NCBI RefSeq assembly: GCF_001612905.1
Contig: NZ_BDBI01000026.1
Coordinates: 1-64,000, forward strand
Length of the DNA stretch: 64,000 nt
Origin: Nocardia ignorata NBRC 108230
Lineage (GTDB): Bacteria > Actinomycetota > Actinomycetes > Mycobacteriales > Mycobacteriaceae
Direction of reading: 5' to 3'
Part shown: positions 26,652 through 34,281 of the stretch, piece by piece
Layout: each line of letters begins with the position of its first letter
How positions within the stretch are numbered: position 1 is the stretch's first letter
Position numbers and translations under genes: made by a program
Notes under the pieces: generated by a model
Databases searched by the model: none
What the model was told of the DNA's origin: nothing
What the model saw: the letters and a program-made list of their open reading frames with translations, nothing else

Positions 26652-27229
26652 CCACACGGGCGGCCCGACCAGGGATAACCTGGTGGAAGACAACACGAAT
26701 CCGCACGACCCCGGCGGTGATGCTCGTGGCGTTTCTGAGTACGGCGCTCGTCGCCTGCGGTGGCGACGCCGATCCCGCGCGCCCCCAGGCGAGTTCGACC
26801 ACCCGGCTGCTCGAGGCCGCGGCCACCGTCGACCCGACCACTCCCGACGGGGTAGCGGTGGTGGCGTTGCGCGAGGTGTACACCTGGCACCCGGTCACCG
26901 AGGAACCCGGTGATTCGCTGGCACGTGCGCGAAAATGGCTGGGGCCGAGCATGTTACGTATGCTTGACGCACCGACCGGCACGGCGGCACCGAAACCGTC
27001 GCTGCAATGGGCCGATTGGGCGAAGGCGAAGGCGGAGGTGACGGCTTTCACCTTCGCCTCGGGGGAGAAGGCACCGCCGAGCGCCGATCCGGCCGTGACG
27101 CAGTTCAAGATCGGCATCGAGCAGACCGTCGTCTACCCGGACGGGCGCACCGAAGACCTACCGCCGAGCACGGTCATCGCGACCGTGGTGCAGACGCCGC
27201 AAGGCTGGCGCCTCGACGGATTCCGCTGA
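26648..27229 (+). CDS. Lipoprotein of the secretion operon, NTF2-like end
   Basis: 193-residue lipoprotein with an unusually long n-region (about 20 residues), a hydrophobic stretch and the lipobox ALVAC, Cys37. The mature domain carries VALREVYTWHPVTEEPGDSLARA in its first half and ends with TVVQTPQGWRLDGFR, the closing strand often seen in NTF2-like VirB8/TcpC domains. It is unlike the lipoprotein at 17834. A third candidate VirB8-like element of this machine. GTG start overlaps the hydrolase stop (GTGA). Confidence 0.65.
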   Translation: MTTRAARPGITWWKTTRIRTTPAVMLVAFLSTALVACGGDADPARPQASSTTRLLEAAATVDPTTPDGVAVVALREVYTWHPVTEEPGDSLARARKWLGPSMLRMLDAPTGTAAPKPSLQWADWAKAKAEVTAFTFASGEKAPPSADPAVTQFKIGIEQTVVYPDGRTEDLPPSTVIATVVQTPQGWRLDGFR

Positions 27230-27264
27230 GATCCATATCCGACAAGGTCCTCGAGGAGGCACAC

Positions 27265-29103
27265 GTGGCGAAGAAAAAGGTGAAGGACCCGGCCGCGGTC
27301 GGGCCCGACACGACGCTCATCCTGATCGTGGTCGGCTTCGCGACGCTCGGCGTCCTCGCCGCCGCCCTGCACCTGGGCAACGCCCTGGCGGTGCAGCCGC
27401 AGAATGTGCCGGCCAACCCGATCGCGGTGGTGGCCGACCTCGCCCGGGGCAAACTGCACTGGCCGCGCGCGTCGACGGTGATCGTGCTGCTGGTGATCGC
27501 GGCGGTCTTCGCGTACTTCTACATCCGCAAGCAGATGAAGAAGCGGGCGGTCGCGGGTCGGCTGGCGATCGACGACAAGGCCGACTACATGGGCACCGGT
27601 AGTGCGATCGCCTCGATCACCGAGGAAGGTGTCCGGCAGAAGGCCAAGGACCTCGGAGTGCGGCTCGGCACCAACGACGCGCCCGGCGTGCCGATCGGTG
27701 TCGCCGTGGCCGACGGGACGCCTCTCTACGGCTCCTATGAAGACCTGCACCTCGACATCTGGGGTCCCCGTCAGGGCAAATCGACGTCGCGGGTGATCCC
27801 GGCGATCCTGTCCGCCATCGGGCCGGTGCTCGCCACCTCCAACAAGCGTGACGTGGTCGACGCCACCCGCAACGTTCGAGAAGCCAAGGGCAGCGCCACC
27901 TTCGTGTTCGACCCGCAGGGCGTCGCCGGTGAGCGGCCCACTTGGTTCTGGGATCCGCTGGCCTGGGTCGACTTCCGGCGTGAGGGGTGCGAGATGCGTG
28001 CCGCCCGCCTGGCCGGGCATTTCGCCGACGCCGAGTCCGGTGGCGCCGACTCCGGTGACAGCTTCTTCGACCCCGAGGCAGAGGACTTGCTGGCCGGGCT
28101 GTTCCTCGCCGCGGCGATCGCAGGCAGGCCGATCACCCAGGTCTGGGAGTGGGTCACCGACTCGCAGAACAGTGAACCGATCCAGCACCTGCGCAACGCG
28201 GGCCACGACTTCACCGCAGCCGGTCTGGCCATGCAATACAACGCCGAACAACGCACCAAGAGCGGCATTTTCGGTACGGCGAAGAAAATGATCCGCTGCC
28301 TGCAGTTGTCGAATGTGCACCCGTGGATCACCCGTGGTGGCGGCGAACGCCTGCAGTTCGACGAACTCGAGTTCATCGAACGCAACGGCACGCTGTACTG
28401 CCTGTCGCTGGAAGGTCGTGGGTCGGCGGCACCACTGGTCAGCGCGCTCACCGAGGCCGTGATCGATGTGGCCATGCGCAAGGCGGCCATGTCGTCGGGT
28501 GGGCGCCTGCCGATCCCGCTGCTCGCCGTCCTCGACGAGGCAGCCAACGTGGTGCGCTGGAAGGATCTGCCCAAGCAGTACAGCCACTTCGGTTCGCGCG
28601 GGATCGTCGTGATGACGGTGCTGCAGTCGTGGGCGCAGGGTGCGCGCTGCTGGGGCGAGGACGGGATGAACGCGCTGTGGTCGGCCGCCAACATCAAGGT
28701 GCTCGGCAGCGGTGTCGACGACATGGCGTTCCTGCGTGACCGGTCCGAGGCGATCGGTGAGTACGACTCCATCTCGGCGTCGGTGTCGCAGTCGGGCAAC
28801 AGCAAGAGCTACTCGCGCTCGCTCAGCTCGTCGGTAACCTTCACCGCCCAGGGCCTGGCCACCCTGCCGCGTGGCCGGGCCGTGGTGTTCACTTCCGGTC
28901 AGCCCGCGGTGCTGGTGCGCACCGTGCCGTGGTGGGAATCGGAATACAACGAGGCGGTCCGGCGCTCGATCGACGACAACGACCCCACCCGCAAGACCCG
29001 CATCGACGATCTGGTGCTCAGCGCCCAGCCGCCGGCATCACTGTCGAAGAACAATCCGCCACCGGACGAGATCGGTGAAATCGAGGAGGTCAAGCCGCTG
29101 TGA
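27265..29103 (+). CDS. VirD4/TraG-like coupling ATPase
   Basis: 612-residue type IV coupling protein. Two N-terminal transmembrane helices (about residues 17-40 and 70-86) anchor a cytoplasmic ATPase with Walker A GPRQGKST, Lys172, and Walker B LLAVLDEA, Asp424 and Glu425. The C-terminal part includes KDLPKQYSHFGSRGI and the TVLQSWAQ sensor stretch typical of TraG/TraD. Coupling proteins bring substrates to the channel. GTG at 27265 has a perfect AGGAGG; the longer frame from 27007 overlaps the lipoprotein gene. The C-terminal 40 residues are acidic. The stop overlaps the DUF4913 start. Confidence 0.9.
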   Translation: MAKKKVKDPAAVGPDTTLILIVVGFATLGVLAAALHLGNALAVQPQNVPANPIAVVADLARGKLHWPRASTVIVLLVIAAVFAYFYIRKQMKKRAVAGRLAIDDKADYMGTGSAIASITEEGVRQKAKDLGVRLGTNDAPGVPIGVAVADGTPLYGSYEDLHLDIWGPRQGKSTSRVIPAILSAIGPVLATSNKRDVVDATRNVREAKGSATFVFDPQGVAGERPTWFWDPLAWVDFRREGCEMRAARLAGHFADAESGGADSGDSFFDPEAEDLLAGLFLAAAIAGRPITQVWEWVTDSQNSEPIQHLRNAGHDFTAAGLAMQYNAEQRTKSGIFGTAKKMIRCLQLSNVHPWITRGGGERLQFDELEFIERNGTLYCLSLEGRGSAAPLVSALTEAVIDVAMRKAAMSSGGRLPIPLLAVLDEAANVVRWKDLPKQYSHFGSRGIVVMTVLQSWAQGARCWGEDGMNALWSAANIKVLGSGVDDMAFLRDRSEAIGEYDSISASVSQSGNSKSYSRSLSSSVTFTAQGLATLPRGRAVVFTSGQPAVLVRTVPWWESEYNEAVRRSIDDNDPTRKTRIDDLVLSAQPPASLSKNNPPPDEIGEIEEVKPL

Positions 29104-29519
29104 ACGACCAGGAATCGAATCCGGAGACGCAGGACTACGCCTACGCCGATCTGGTGTCGTTCGTGAACGAGTATCTCAGTGAGATCTATCGGCGGCAGGT
29201 CACCGATATCAGCGACACGGTGTGGTGCCCGGAATGGTGGCGCCACCCCGAGGCCGCCGTGCGTCTGCTCGCGCTGTGGCAGGCATGGGAGTACTACCGG
29301 CAGAAGGGCGGCACGGGCCTGAGCGTGTGGTTTCTCGACCACGCCGACCCGCACATGACGAAACTGTTCGATCCGCGTGGGCCGTTCAAGTACTGCAGTG
29401 TCCGCAACGGGCACAAGGAGATGCTGAAATCGTTGCCGGTGGAGAACCCGACGGACGATCAGCAGTTCGCCCACGTTCCGCGCAGCGCGTGGGAGAAGGG
29501 CGACCCCTTCGCGTCGTGA
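29100..29519 (+). CDS. DUF4913 family protein
   Basis: 139-residue soluble acidic protein. The pattern CPEWWRHPEAAVRLLALW, GLSVWFLDHADPHM and GPFKYC followed by a late His matches the actinobacterial DUF4913 family, common on plasmids and integrative elements next to coupling-protein genes. Function unknown. The conserved Trp, Cys and His residues could support ligand or metal binding, but this is speculation. The GTG start overlaps the coupling-protein stop, and it is the last rightward gene of the operon, followed by a strong hairpin. Confidence 0.75.
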   Translation: MNDQESNPETQDYAYADLVSFVNEYLSEIYRRQVTDISDTVWCPEWWRHPEAAVRLLALWQAWEYYRQKGGTGLSVWFLDHADPHMTKLFDPRGPFKYCSVRNGHKEMLKSLPVENPTDDQQFAHVPRSAWEKGDPFAS

Positions 29520-29532
29520 ACCGTGTCGACGG

Positions 29533-29556
29533 TCCGGGGCGGTAACCCGCCCCGGA
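29533..29556. terminator. Terminator at the end of the secretion operon
   Basis: Perfect 10-bp stem TCCGGGGCGG / CCGCCCCGGA with a 4-base TAAC loop, filling the 37-base gap between the DUF4913 gene and the convergent coiled-coil gene. It ends exactly where the latter's stop codon begins, so it can serve both strands. Confidence 0.75.
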
Positions 29557-30114
29557 TCAGCGGCCGCGCTCGATCCCGCGCGACTCGATCCCGCGCTCAC
29601 GAGTACCCACGTGGCGGGTCGGCGCATCGCGCAACCGCAGCGCTTCCTCGGGCGAAATGCCCTGGCTCATCTCCACGAGCATCCGCACCTGGCTCAATTC
29701 CGGTGCCACACCGGCCCGCTGCAGATGCGCGGCGATGGCCGCGCGGCGTTCGGCCGAGTCGTACCCGAGCTGCGGCGCTTCCACGCCCTTGGTCGCCGTC
29801 GCGGTCGTTGAACTCGCGGCGAACGGAGACGACGGGTCCTTCTGCAACGACAGACCCTTCTCCTGCGTCTTGGTCTGACCCATCGTCATCATCTGCTTGA
29901 GCTCGATATTGCGCGGGTCCTTGGCTTTCAGATCGCGCGCCTCGCGAATCTGCAGTTCGCGCGCTTCCTTCATCTTCGCCTCGATCGCCTTGGCGCGGGA
30001 CTCGGCCTCTTTCTGGCCGTGTTCGCGCGACTTGAGGGCGACCAGGGTGGCCATCTGCAGCATGGTGCGCATCATCGCCGCCGTTTCGCTGCCGATGTCG
30101 TCGAGTTCCGCCAT
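29557..30114 (-). CDS. Coiled-coil protein of unknown function at the operon border
   Basis: 185-residue hydrophilic protein. Residues 10-85 form a long charged helix rich in Ala, Glu, Lys and Met (REHGQKEAESRAKAIEAK), a probable coiled coil. A polar linker follows, then a second helical part (LGYDSAERRAAIAAHLQRAG) and a basic tail with RGIESRGIERGR. No family is recognised. The ATG at 30114 was chosen over the frame reaching 30282 because that extension crosses the ppiB terminator. It lies next to the secretion operon but on the other strand, so a functional link is only suggested by position. Confidence 0.65.
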   Translation of the reverse strand: MAELDDIGSETAAMMRTMLQMATLVALKSREHGQKEAESRAKAIEAKMKEARELQIREARDLKAKDPRNIELKQMMTMGQTKTQEKGLSLQKDPSSPFAASSTTATATKGVEAPQLGYDSAERRAAIAAHLQRAGVAPELSQVRMLVEMSQGISPEEALRLRDAPTRHVGTRERGIESRGIERGR

Positions 30115-30172
30115 GACTGCTCCCCGATGCCGCTGTGGAAGTGGACATCTGAGCCTACCCTGAAAACGACGA

Positions 30173-30202
30173 ACGGGCCGGACTCCGAGGCGTCCGGCCC
30201 GT
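30173..30202 (-). terminator. Rho-independent terminator of ppiB
   Basis: Stem ACGGGCCGGAC / GTCCGGCCCGT of 11 bp with an 8-base loop, 18 bases past the ppiB stop. On the minus strand it is followed by CGTTCGTCGTTTTC, a short T-rich stretch. It lies upstream of the coiled-coil gene start. Confidence 0.75.
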
Positions 30203-30220
30203 GTCGTGGTAGCTGGGGTG

Positions 30221-31117
30221 TCAGCCCACCTTGACGGTGTTGAACGAGATCGGCATCGCCGGGCCGCCGTCCTGGGCGCCACCCTCGACGCCCGCGCCCG
30301 CGACCTTGTCCAAGGTGGCCAGGCCCGCCTCGTCGATGGTGCCGAGAATGGTGTACTTCGGGGGCAGTTCGGTGTCGCCGAAGACGAGGAAGAACTGGCT
30401 GCCGTTGGTGCCCTTGCCCTCGGGGGAGATACCCGCGTTGGCCATGGCGATCACGCCGCGCTTGTAGTTCACCGGCTGACTCAGCGCCGGGTCACCGTTC
30501 GGGTACAGATCGGTGGGGTACTCGTTGTCGAAGCTGTAGCCGGGGCCGCCCGAGCCGGTGGCCGTCGGGTCACCGCACTGCAGGATGCCGAAACCGGGGC
30601 TGGCCACGATGCGGTGGCAGCTGGTCTTGTCGAAGTAGCCCTGCTGGGCCAGGCTCACGAGCGAGTTCACCGAGCACGGCGCCTGCGCGCTGTTCAGCGA
30701 CAGGCCGATCGGGCCCTGGGTGGAGTCGATCGACAGTTTCACCTCGGGACCGCCGGTGGCCACCGAGGTCACCGCGGGCGCCGTCACCGGCTTGGCGGGC
30801 GGCTCGGCGTCGGCCGGGTACGAGCAGTCGACCGTCGCGGGCTTGGGGGCAGGCGGTGGCGGTGCGGGTAGGTCGAGCGGCGTGTTGACGAACGTGGTCG
30901 TCGGCACCGCCGACGACGACTCGGCGCTCGCCGACGGCGAGTCGTCGCCCTTGGTGAGGAAGTACACCCCGACGCCCGCGGCCGCGACCACGATCACGCC
31001 GAGCACCGACCCGGCGATCGTCAGGCGCTTACGCTTCTTCTCCTGCTCGGCCCGTCGTGCCAGCTGGCGCTCCAGCTTGCGCTTGGCCGCCGCCCGTCGC
31101 TGTTCGTTACTCGGCAC
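30221..31117 (-). CDS. ppiB: Membrane-anchored cyclophilin-type peptidyl-prolyl isomerase
   Basis: 298-residue enzyme that isomerises Xaa-Pro bonds during folding outside the membrane. A basic N-terminus (about 30 residues rich in Arg, Lys and Gln) precedes a helix near residues 32-54 and a Pro/Ser linker. The cyclophilin domain follows, with CHRIV, GPGYSFDNEY, GVIAMANAG, GTNGSQFFLVFG and a terminal NTVKVG. The size and anchor match M. tuberculosis Rv2582, which there adjoins relA. GTG start at 31117. The glyoxalase-like gene found between ppiB and hisS in M. tuberculosis is absent here. Confidence 0.93.
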   Translation of the reverse strand: MPSNEQRRAAAKRKLERQLARRAEQEKKRKRLTIAGSVLGVIVVAAAGVGVYFLTKGDDSPSASAESSSAVPTTTFVNTPLDLPAPPPPAPKPATVDCSYPADAEPPAKPVTAPAVTSVATGGPEVKLSIDSTQGPIGLSLNSAQAPCSVNSLVSLAQQGYFDKTSCHRIVASPGFGILQCGDPTATGSGGPGYSFDNEYPTDLYPNGDPALSQPVNYKRGVIAMANAGISPEGKGTNGSQFFLVFGDTELPPKYTILGTIDEAGLATLDKVAGAGVEGGAQDGGPAMPISFNTVKVG

Positions 31118-31202
31118 TACCGCGTTCCTCCCGTGTCGTCAGGTTCGCCTAGAGGGTAACCGGTTGGACGCGGAGGGCGCCCGTGGGGAAAACTGGGTGA
31201 TC

Positions 31203-32477
31203 GTGACCAAGACCAGCAGCTTCAGTGCCCCGAAGGGGGTTCCGGATTACGTGCCGCCCGGTTCGGCCGAGTTCGTCGCCGTGCGCGACGGGTTGGTTCA
31301 TGCCGCCCGACTGGCCGGGTACGGGCACATCGAGCTGCCGATCTTCGAGCTGACCGCCCTGTTCGCCAGGGGTGTCGGCGAGTCGACCGACGTGGTCAGC
31401 AAGGAGATGTGGACCTTCACCGATCGCAAGGGGGAGAGCTTCACCCTGCGGCCCGAGGGCACCGCGGGCGTGATGCGGGCGGTGATCGAGCACGGTCTCG
31501 ACAAGAGCGGTCAGCTGCCGATCAAGCTGTGCTACGCGGGACCGTTCTTCCGGTACGAGCGGCCGCAGGCCGGTCGGTACCGGCAGCTGCAGCAGGTGGG
31601 TATCGAGGCTATCGGGGTGGACGATCCGGCGCTCGACGCCGAGGTGATCGCCGTCGCCGACGCCGGTTTCCGGGCGCTCGGTCTGGACGGTTTCCGTCTT
31701 GAGATCACCTCCCTCGGCGACGAGACCTGCCGCCCGCAGTACCGAGAGTTGTTGCAGCAGTTCCTGTTCAACCTGCCGTTGGACGAGGAGACCCGCCGCC
31801 GCGCCGAGATCAACCCGCTGCGTGTGCTCGACGACAAGCGTCCGGAGGTCCGCGAACTCACCGCCGACGCGCCACTGATGATCGACCACCTGTCGGAGTC
31901 GGCCAAGGCCCACTTCGACCAGGTGCTCGCCCACCTCGACGCGCTCGGCGTGCCGTACGTGGTGAACCCGCGCATGGTTCGCGGCCTGGACTACTACACC
32001 AAGACCACCTTCGAGTTCGTGCACGACCAGCTCGGTGCCCAGTCGGGTATCGGTGGTGGCGGGCGCTACGACGGGCTGATGGCCGAGCTCGGCGGGCAGC
32101 CGCTGTCGGGTATCGGTTTCGGTATCGGTGTCGACCGGACCGTGCTGGCGCTGGCGGCCGAGGGCAAGTCGGCCGCCGATCCGGCGCGCTGCCAGGTCTA
32201 CGGCGTCGCCCTCGGTGACGCGGCCAAGGCGCGGATGGTCACGCTGGCCGGTGAGCTGCGTGGCGCGGGCATCAGCGTCGACCTGGCCTACGGTGGGCGC
32301 GGCATGAAGGGGGCCATGAAGGGTGCCGACCGGTCCGGCGCGAAGTTCACGCTGGTCCTGGGCGACCGCGATCTCGAGACCAACGAGATCGGCGTCAAGG
32401 AGATGGCCACCGGCGACCAACGCCAGGTGCCGCTCGGCGAGGTCGTCGGGGTTCTGCGAGCGGGTCTCGGCCGCTAG
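31203..32477 (+). CDS. hisS: Histidyl-tRNA synthetase
   Basis: 424-residue class II aminoacyl-tRNA synthetase. Motif 2 is GPFFRYERPQAGRYRQ near residue 117. The HisRS-specific RGLDYYTKTTFE and GGGGRYDGL lie near residues 260 and 287, motif 3 is SGIGFGIGVDR, and the C-terminal anticodon-binding domain starts about residue 330. The length is standard. Starts at GTG 31203, giving VTKTSSFSAPKG; the frame is open upstream through ppiB on the opposite strand. Divergent from ppiB over 85 bases. Confidence 0.96.
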   Translation: MTKTSSFSAPKGVPDYVPPGSAEFVAVRDGLVHAARLAGYGHIELPIFELTALFARGVGESTDVVSKEMWTFTDRKGESFTLRPEGTAGVMRAVIEHGLDKSGQLPIKLCYAGPFFRYERPQAGRYRQLQQVGIEAIGVDDPALDAEVIAVADAGFRALGLDGFRLEITSLGDETCRPQYRELLQQFLFNLPLDEETRRRAEINPLRVLDDKRPEVRELTADAPLMIDHLSESAKAHFDQVLAHLDALGVPYVVNPRMVRGLDYYTKTTFEFVHDQLGAQSGIGGGGRYDGLMAELGGQPLSGIGFGIGVDRTVLALAAEGKSAADPARCQVYGVALGDAAKARMVTLAGELRGAGISVDLAYGGRGMKGAMKGADRSGAKFTLVLGDRDLETNEIGVKEMATGDQRQVPLGEVVGVLRAGLGR

Positions 32478-32491
32478 CAGACGGCGTGCAC

Positions 32492-32517
32492 GGGGCGCGG
32501 TAATCTGACCGCGCCCC
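32492..32517 (+). terminator. hisS terminator hairpin
   Basis: 10-bp stem GGGGCGCGGT / ACCGCGCCCC with a 6-base loop AATCTG, beginning 15 bases after the hisS stop. Flanking GCGTG and CACGC can lengthen the stem. No T-run. Confidence 0.7.
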
Positions 32518-32553
32518 ACGCCGGGCGGGCCGGCGGCGGTGAGAGGGACTGTG

Positions 32554-33198
32554 GTGAGCGGGGATTCCGGGCGACCGGCGACGGAACCGATCGGCATCGA
32601 CCTGGTCGCACCCGAGGTTTTCGCCCCGATGCTGCGCAAGCTCTCGCTCGGCGCGTTCGCCGTCGGCGTCGTGGTGATGCTGGTGACCTCGATCTGGTTG
32701 AGCTGGGGCTACGCCGTCCTGCTCGGCCTGATCGTCGCGGTCCCCACGCTCGCGTACGCGATGGCGTTCCAGCGCAGGCGGATGTGGTTGGACGGCACCG
32801 TGATCCACGCTCATCGCCTCGTCGGTGAGCGTCGGATCGACCTCGCCGGCACCTCGGGTGCGCAACTGCTGGTGTTCCCCGGCCGGCTCAGCCGCATCGT
32901 GCTGCGCGTGACGGCGGGCCAGGAAACCCAGCTGGTGCCGCTGGCCATGTACACCGATGCGGGCAGCGGCCGCGAGCTGCACCTGCTCGGGCTGCGCAAA
33001 CTGGCGGACGCGCTGGCCTCGGCGCCACTGGTGGCCGCGGTCGCCATCTCCGAAGTGCTGGTCGCCCAGTTGCGGGCCGAGGCGCGCGATGCCGGGCTCG
33101 AGGAACGACCGCTGTATCGCGGCGTCCGCCTGGTCCGCGCTCAGGACTCCGTGTCGCCGGTGGTGTTGACGGATTCGCAAGTGGCCGAACTGGTCTGA
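32554..33198 (+). CDS. Membrane protein with two helices and PH-like C-terminal domain
   Basis: 214-residue protein. Two adjacent hydrophobic helices (about residues 32-54 and 57-76) are followed by a soluble beta-rich part: RRRMWLDGTVIHAHRL, RIVLRVTAG, then a helix LRKLADALASAPLV. The helical hairpin plus a small beta domain resembles bacterial PH-domain membrane proteins; the family is not certain. GAGAGGG six bases upstream supports GTG 32554 over GTG 32539. It runs in the direction of hisS and converges, with a 3-base gap, on the mycolyltransferase gene. Confidence 0.6.
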   Translation: MSGDSGRPATEPIGIDLVAPEVFAPMLRKLSLGAFAVGVVVMLVTSIWLSWGYAVLLGLIVAVPTLAYAMAFQRRRMWLDGTVIHAHRLVGERRIDLAGTSGAQLLVFPGRLSRIVLRVTAGQETQLVPLAMYTDAGSGRELHLLGLRKLADALASAPLVAAVAISEVLVAQLRAEARDAGLEERPLYRGVRLVRAQDSVSPVVLTDSQVAELV

Positions 33199-33201
33199 GC
33201 C

Positions 33202-34281
33202 CTACGGCTCGAGCAGCGGGGCGACGCGCTCCCAGTAGGTGTGCATGTCCTGTTCCCAGTAACCCCAGGAATGCGTGCCCGCCGGACGGAAGTCGAAGTC
33301 GGCGGGGATGCCGAGTGCGGCGAGCCGGTCACGCAGCAGCTCGGTGCACACCACGGTGATCCCGTCGAGCACGCCGCCGATCACCAGCTGATCGATCAGT
33401 TTGAGCGGACTGTTCCCGATGCCAGGGCCGTCGAGGGTGTCCAGCGGGCCGGGCATGCCGTTGCCCGTGCTCACATACACCCCCACCCCACGCAGCCGCT
33501 CGGCATTGAGTGCCACGTCGTTGGCGACCCAGGCCGGGTCGGTGGGCGGTCCCCACATGTTCAGCGGATTGCCGCGGCGCGCGGTGACGATCGAGGCGAC
33601 CATCGCCTGACCTGCCGGATTGCTGGTCTGGACGCACCCGCTGAAGGAGCCGACCATCCGGAAACGTCGCGGGGCTTCCTGTGCCATCCGGAACACCGCC
33701 GAACTGGCCATCGACAGCCCCGCGACGGCGTCGCGGCCGGTGCCGTGAAAGGCGGAGTCGATGATCGGCGGCAGTTCGGTGGTGAGGAAGGTGAGCCACC
33801 GGTTGCGGCCGGTGCCGGGGTCGTCGGACTGCCAGTCGGTGTAGAAAGTGCCCGCGCCGCCGATCGGCATCACGACGGTGGCCTGCTTGCCCACGAAGAA
33901 GTCCAGGGCATCGGTTTTGGTGAACCAGTTGCTGCCCTCGCGCCAGTCCGGGGTGTCGGTGCCGCCGTCGACACCGTTGATCAGATACAGCGCACCGGCG
34001 GGTGCTTCGGGATCGGCCGCCGGAATCACCGCGACCGTGACTGGGCGGTTCATGGCCGCCGAGTGCACCGTCAGGTCGATCACCCGGCCGGGGCCGTTCG
34101 CCGCGGCGGCCACCGCGAACGACCCGTTCGGAGCGGGCCGGGCCGCGTCCATGGCACGGGCGGCTACCAGGTCCGGCGCCGCCTGCGCGGCCACGGCGAC
34201 GGGGAGGCCCGCGGCGGCCAGCACCACCGACAGGACGAGCCGTCGCAGCATCGAATACAGCACTGTCATCGCTCCGTTCAT
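33202..34281 (-). CDS. Antigen-85-like mycolyltransferase/esterase
   Basis: 359-residue secreted alpha/beta hydrolase of the Ag85/corynomycolyltransferase family. These enzymes move mycolic acids between trehalose esters and other acceptors at the cell surface. A signal peptide is visible (MLRRLVLSVVLAAAGLP, with a slightly longer start at ATG 34281). The nucleophile motif is GLSMASS, and the catalytic His motif is THSWGYW near the C-terminus. FDFRPAGTHSW closely resembles the Ag85 end. Start and upstream stop overlap (ATGA), so it is coupled to the glycosyltransferase gene. With the MmpL gene it forms a three-gene leftward operon. It may acylate the locus product or attach ordinary mycolates. 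Confidence 0.85.
   Translation of the reverse strand: MNGAMTVLYSMLRRLVLSVVLAAAGLPVAVAAQAAPDLVAARAMDAARPAPNGSFAVAAAANGPGRVIDLTVHSAAMNRPVTVAVIPAADPEAPAGALYLINGVDGGTDTPDWREGSNWFTKTDALDFFVGKQATVVMPIGGAGTFYTDWQSDDPGTGRNRWLTFLTTELPPIIDSAFHGTGRDAVAGLSMASSAVFRMAQEAPRRFRMVGSFSGCVQTSNPAGQAMVASIVTARRGNPLNMWGPPTDPAWVANDVALNAERLRGVGVYVSTGNGMPGPLDTLDGPGIGNSPLKLIDQLVIGGVLDGITVVCTELLRDRLAALGIPADFDFRPAGTHSWGYWEQDMHTYWERVAPLLEP

Noticed and set aside
14307..29519. Intact integrative conjugative element
   Set aside because: No integrase, relaxase, excisionase, att repeats or tRNA target within or beside the block.
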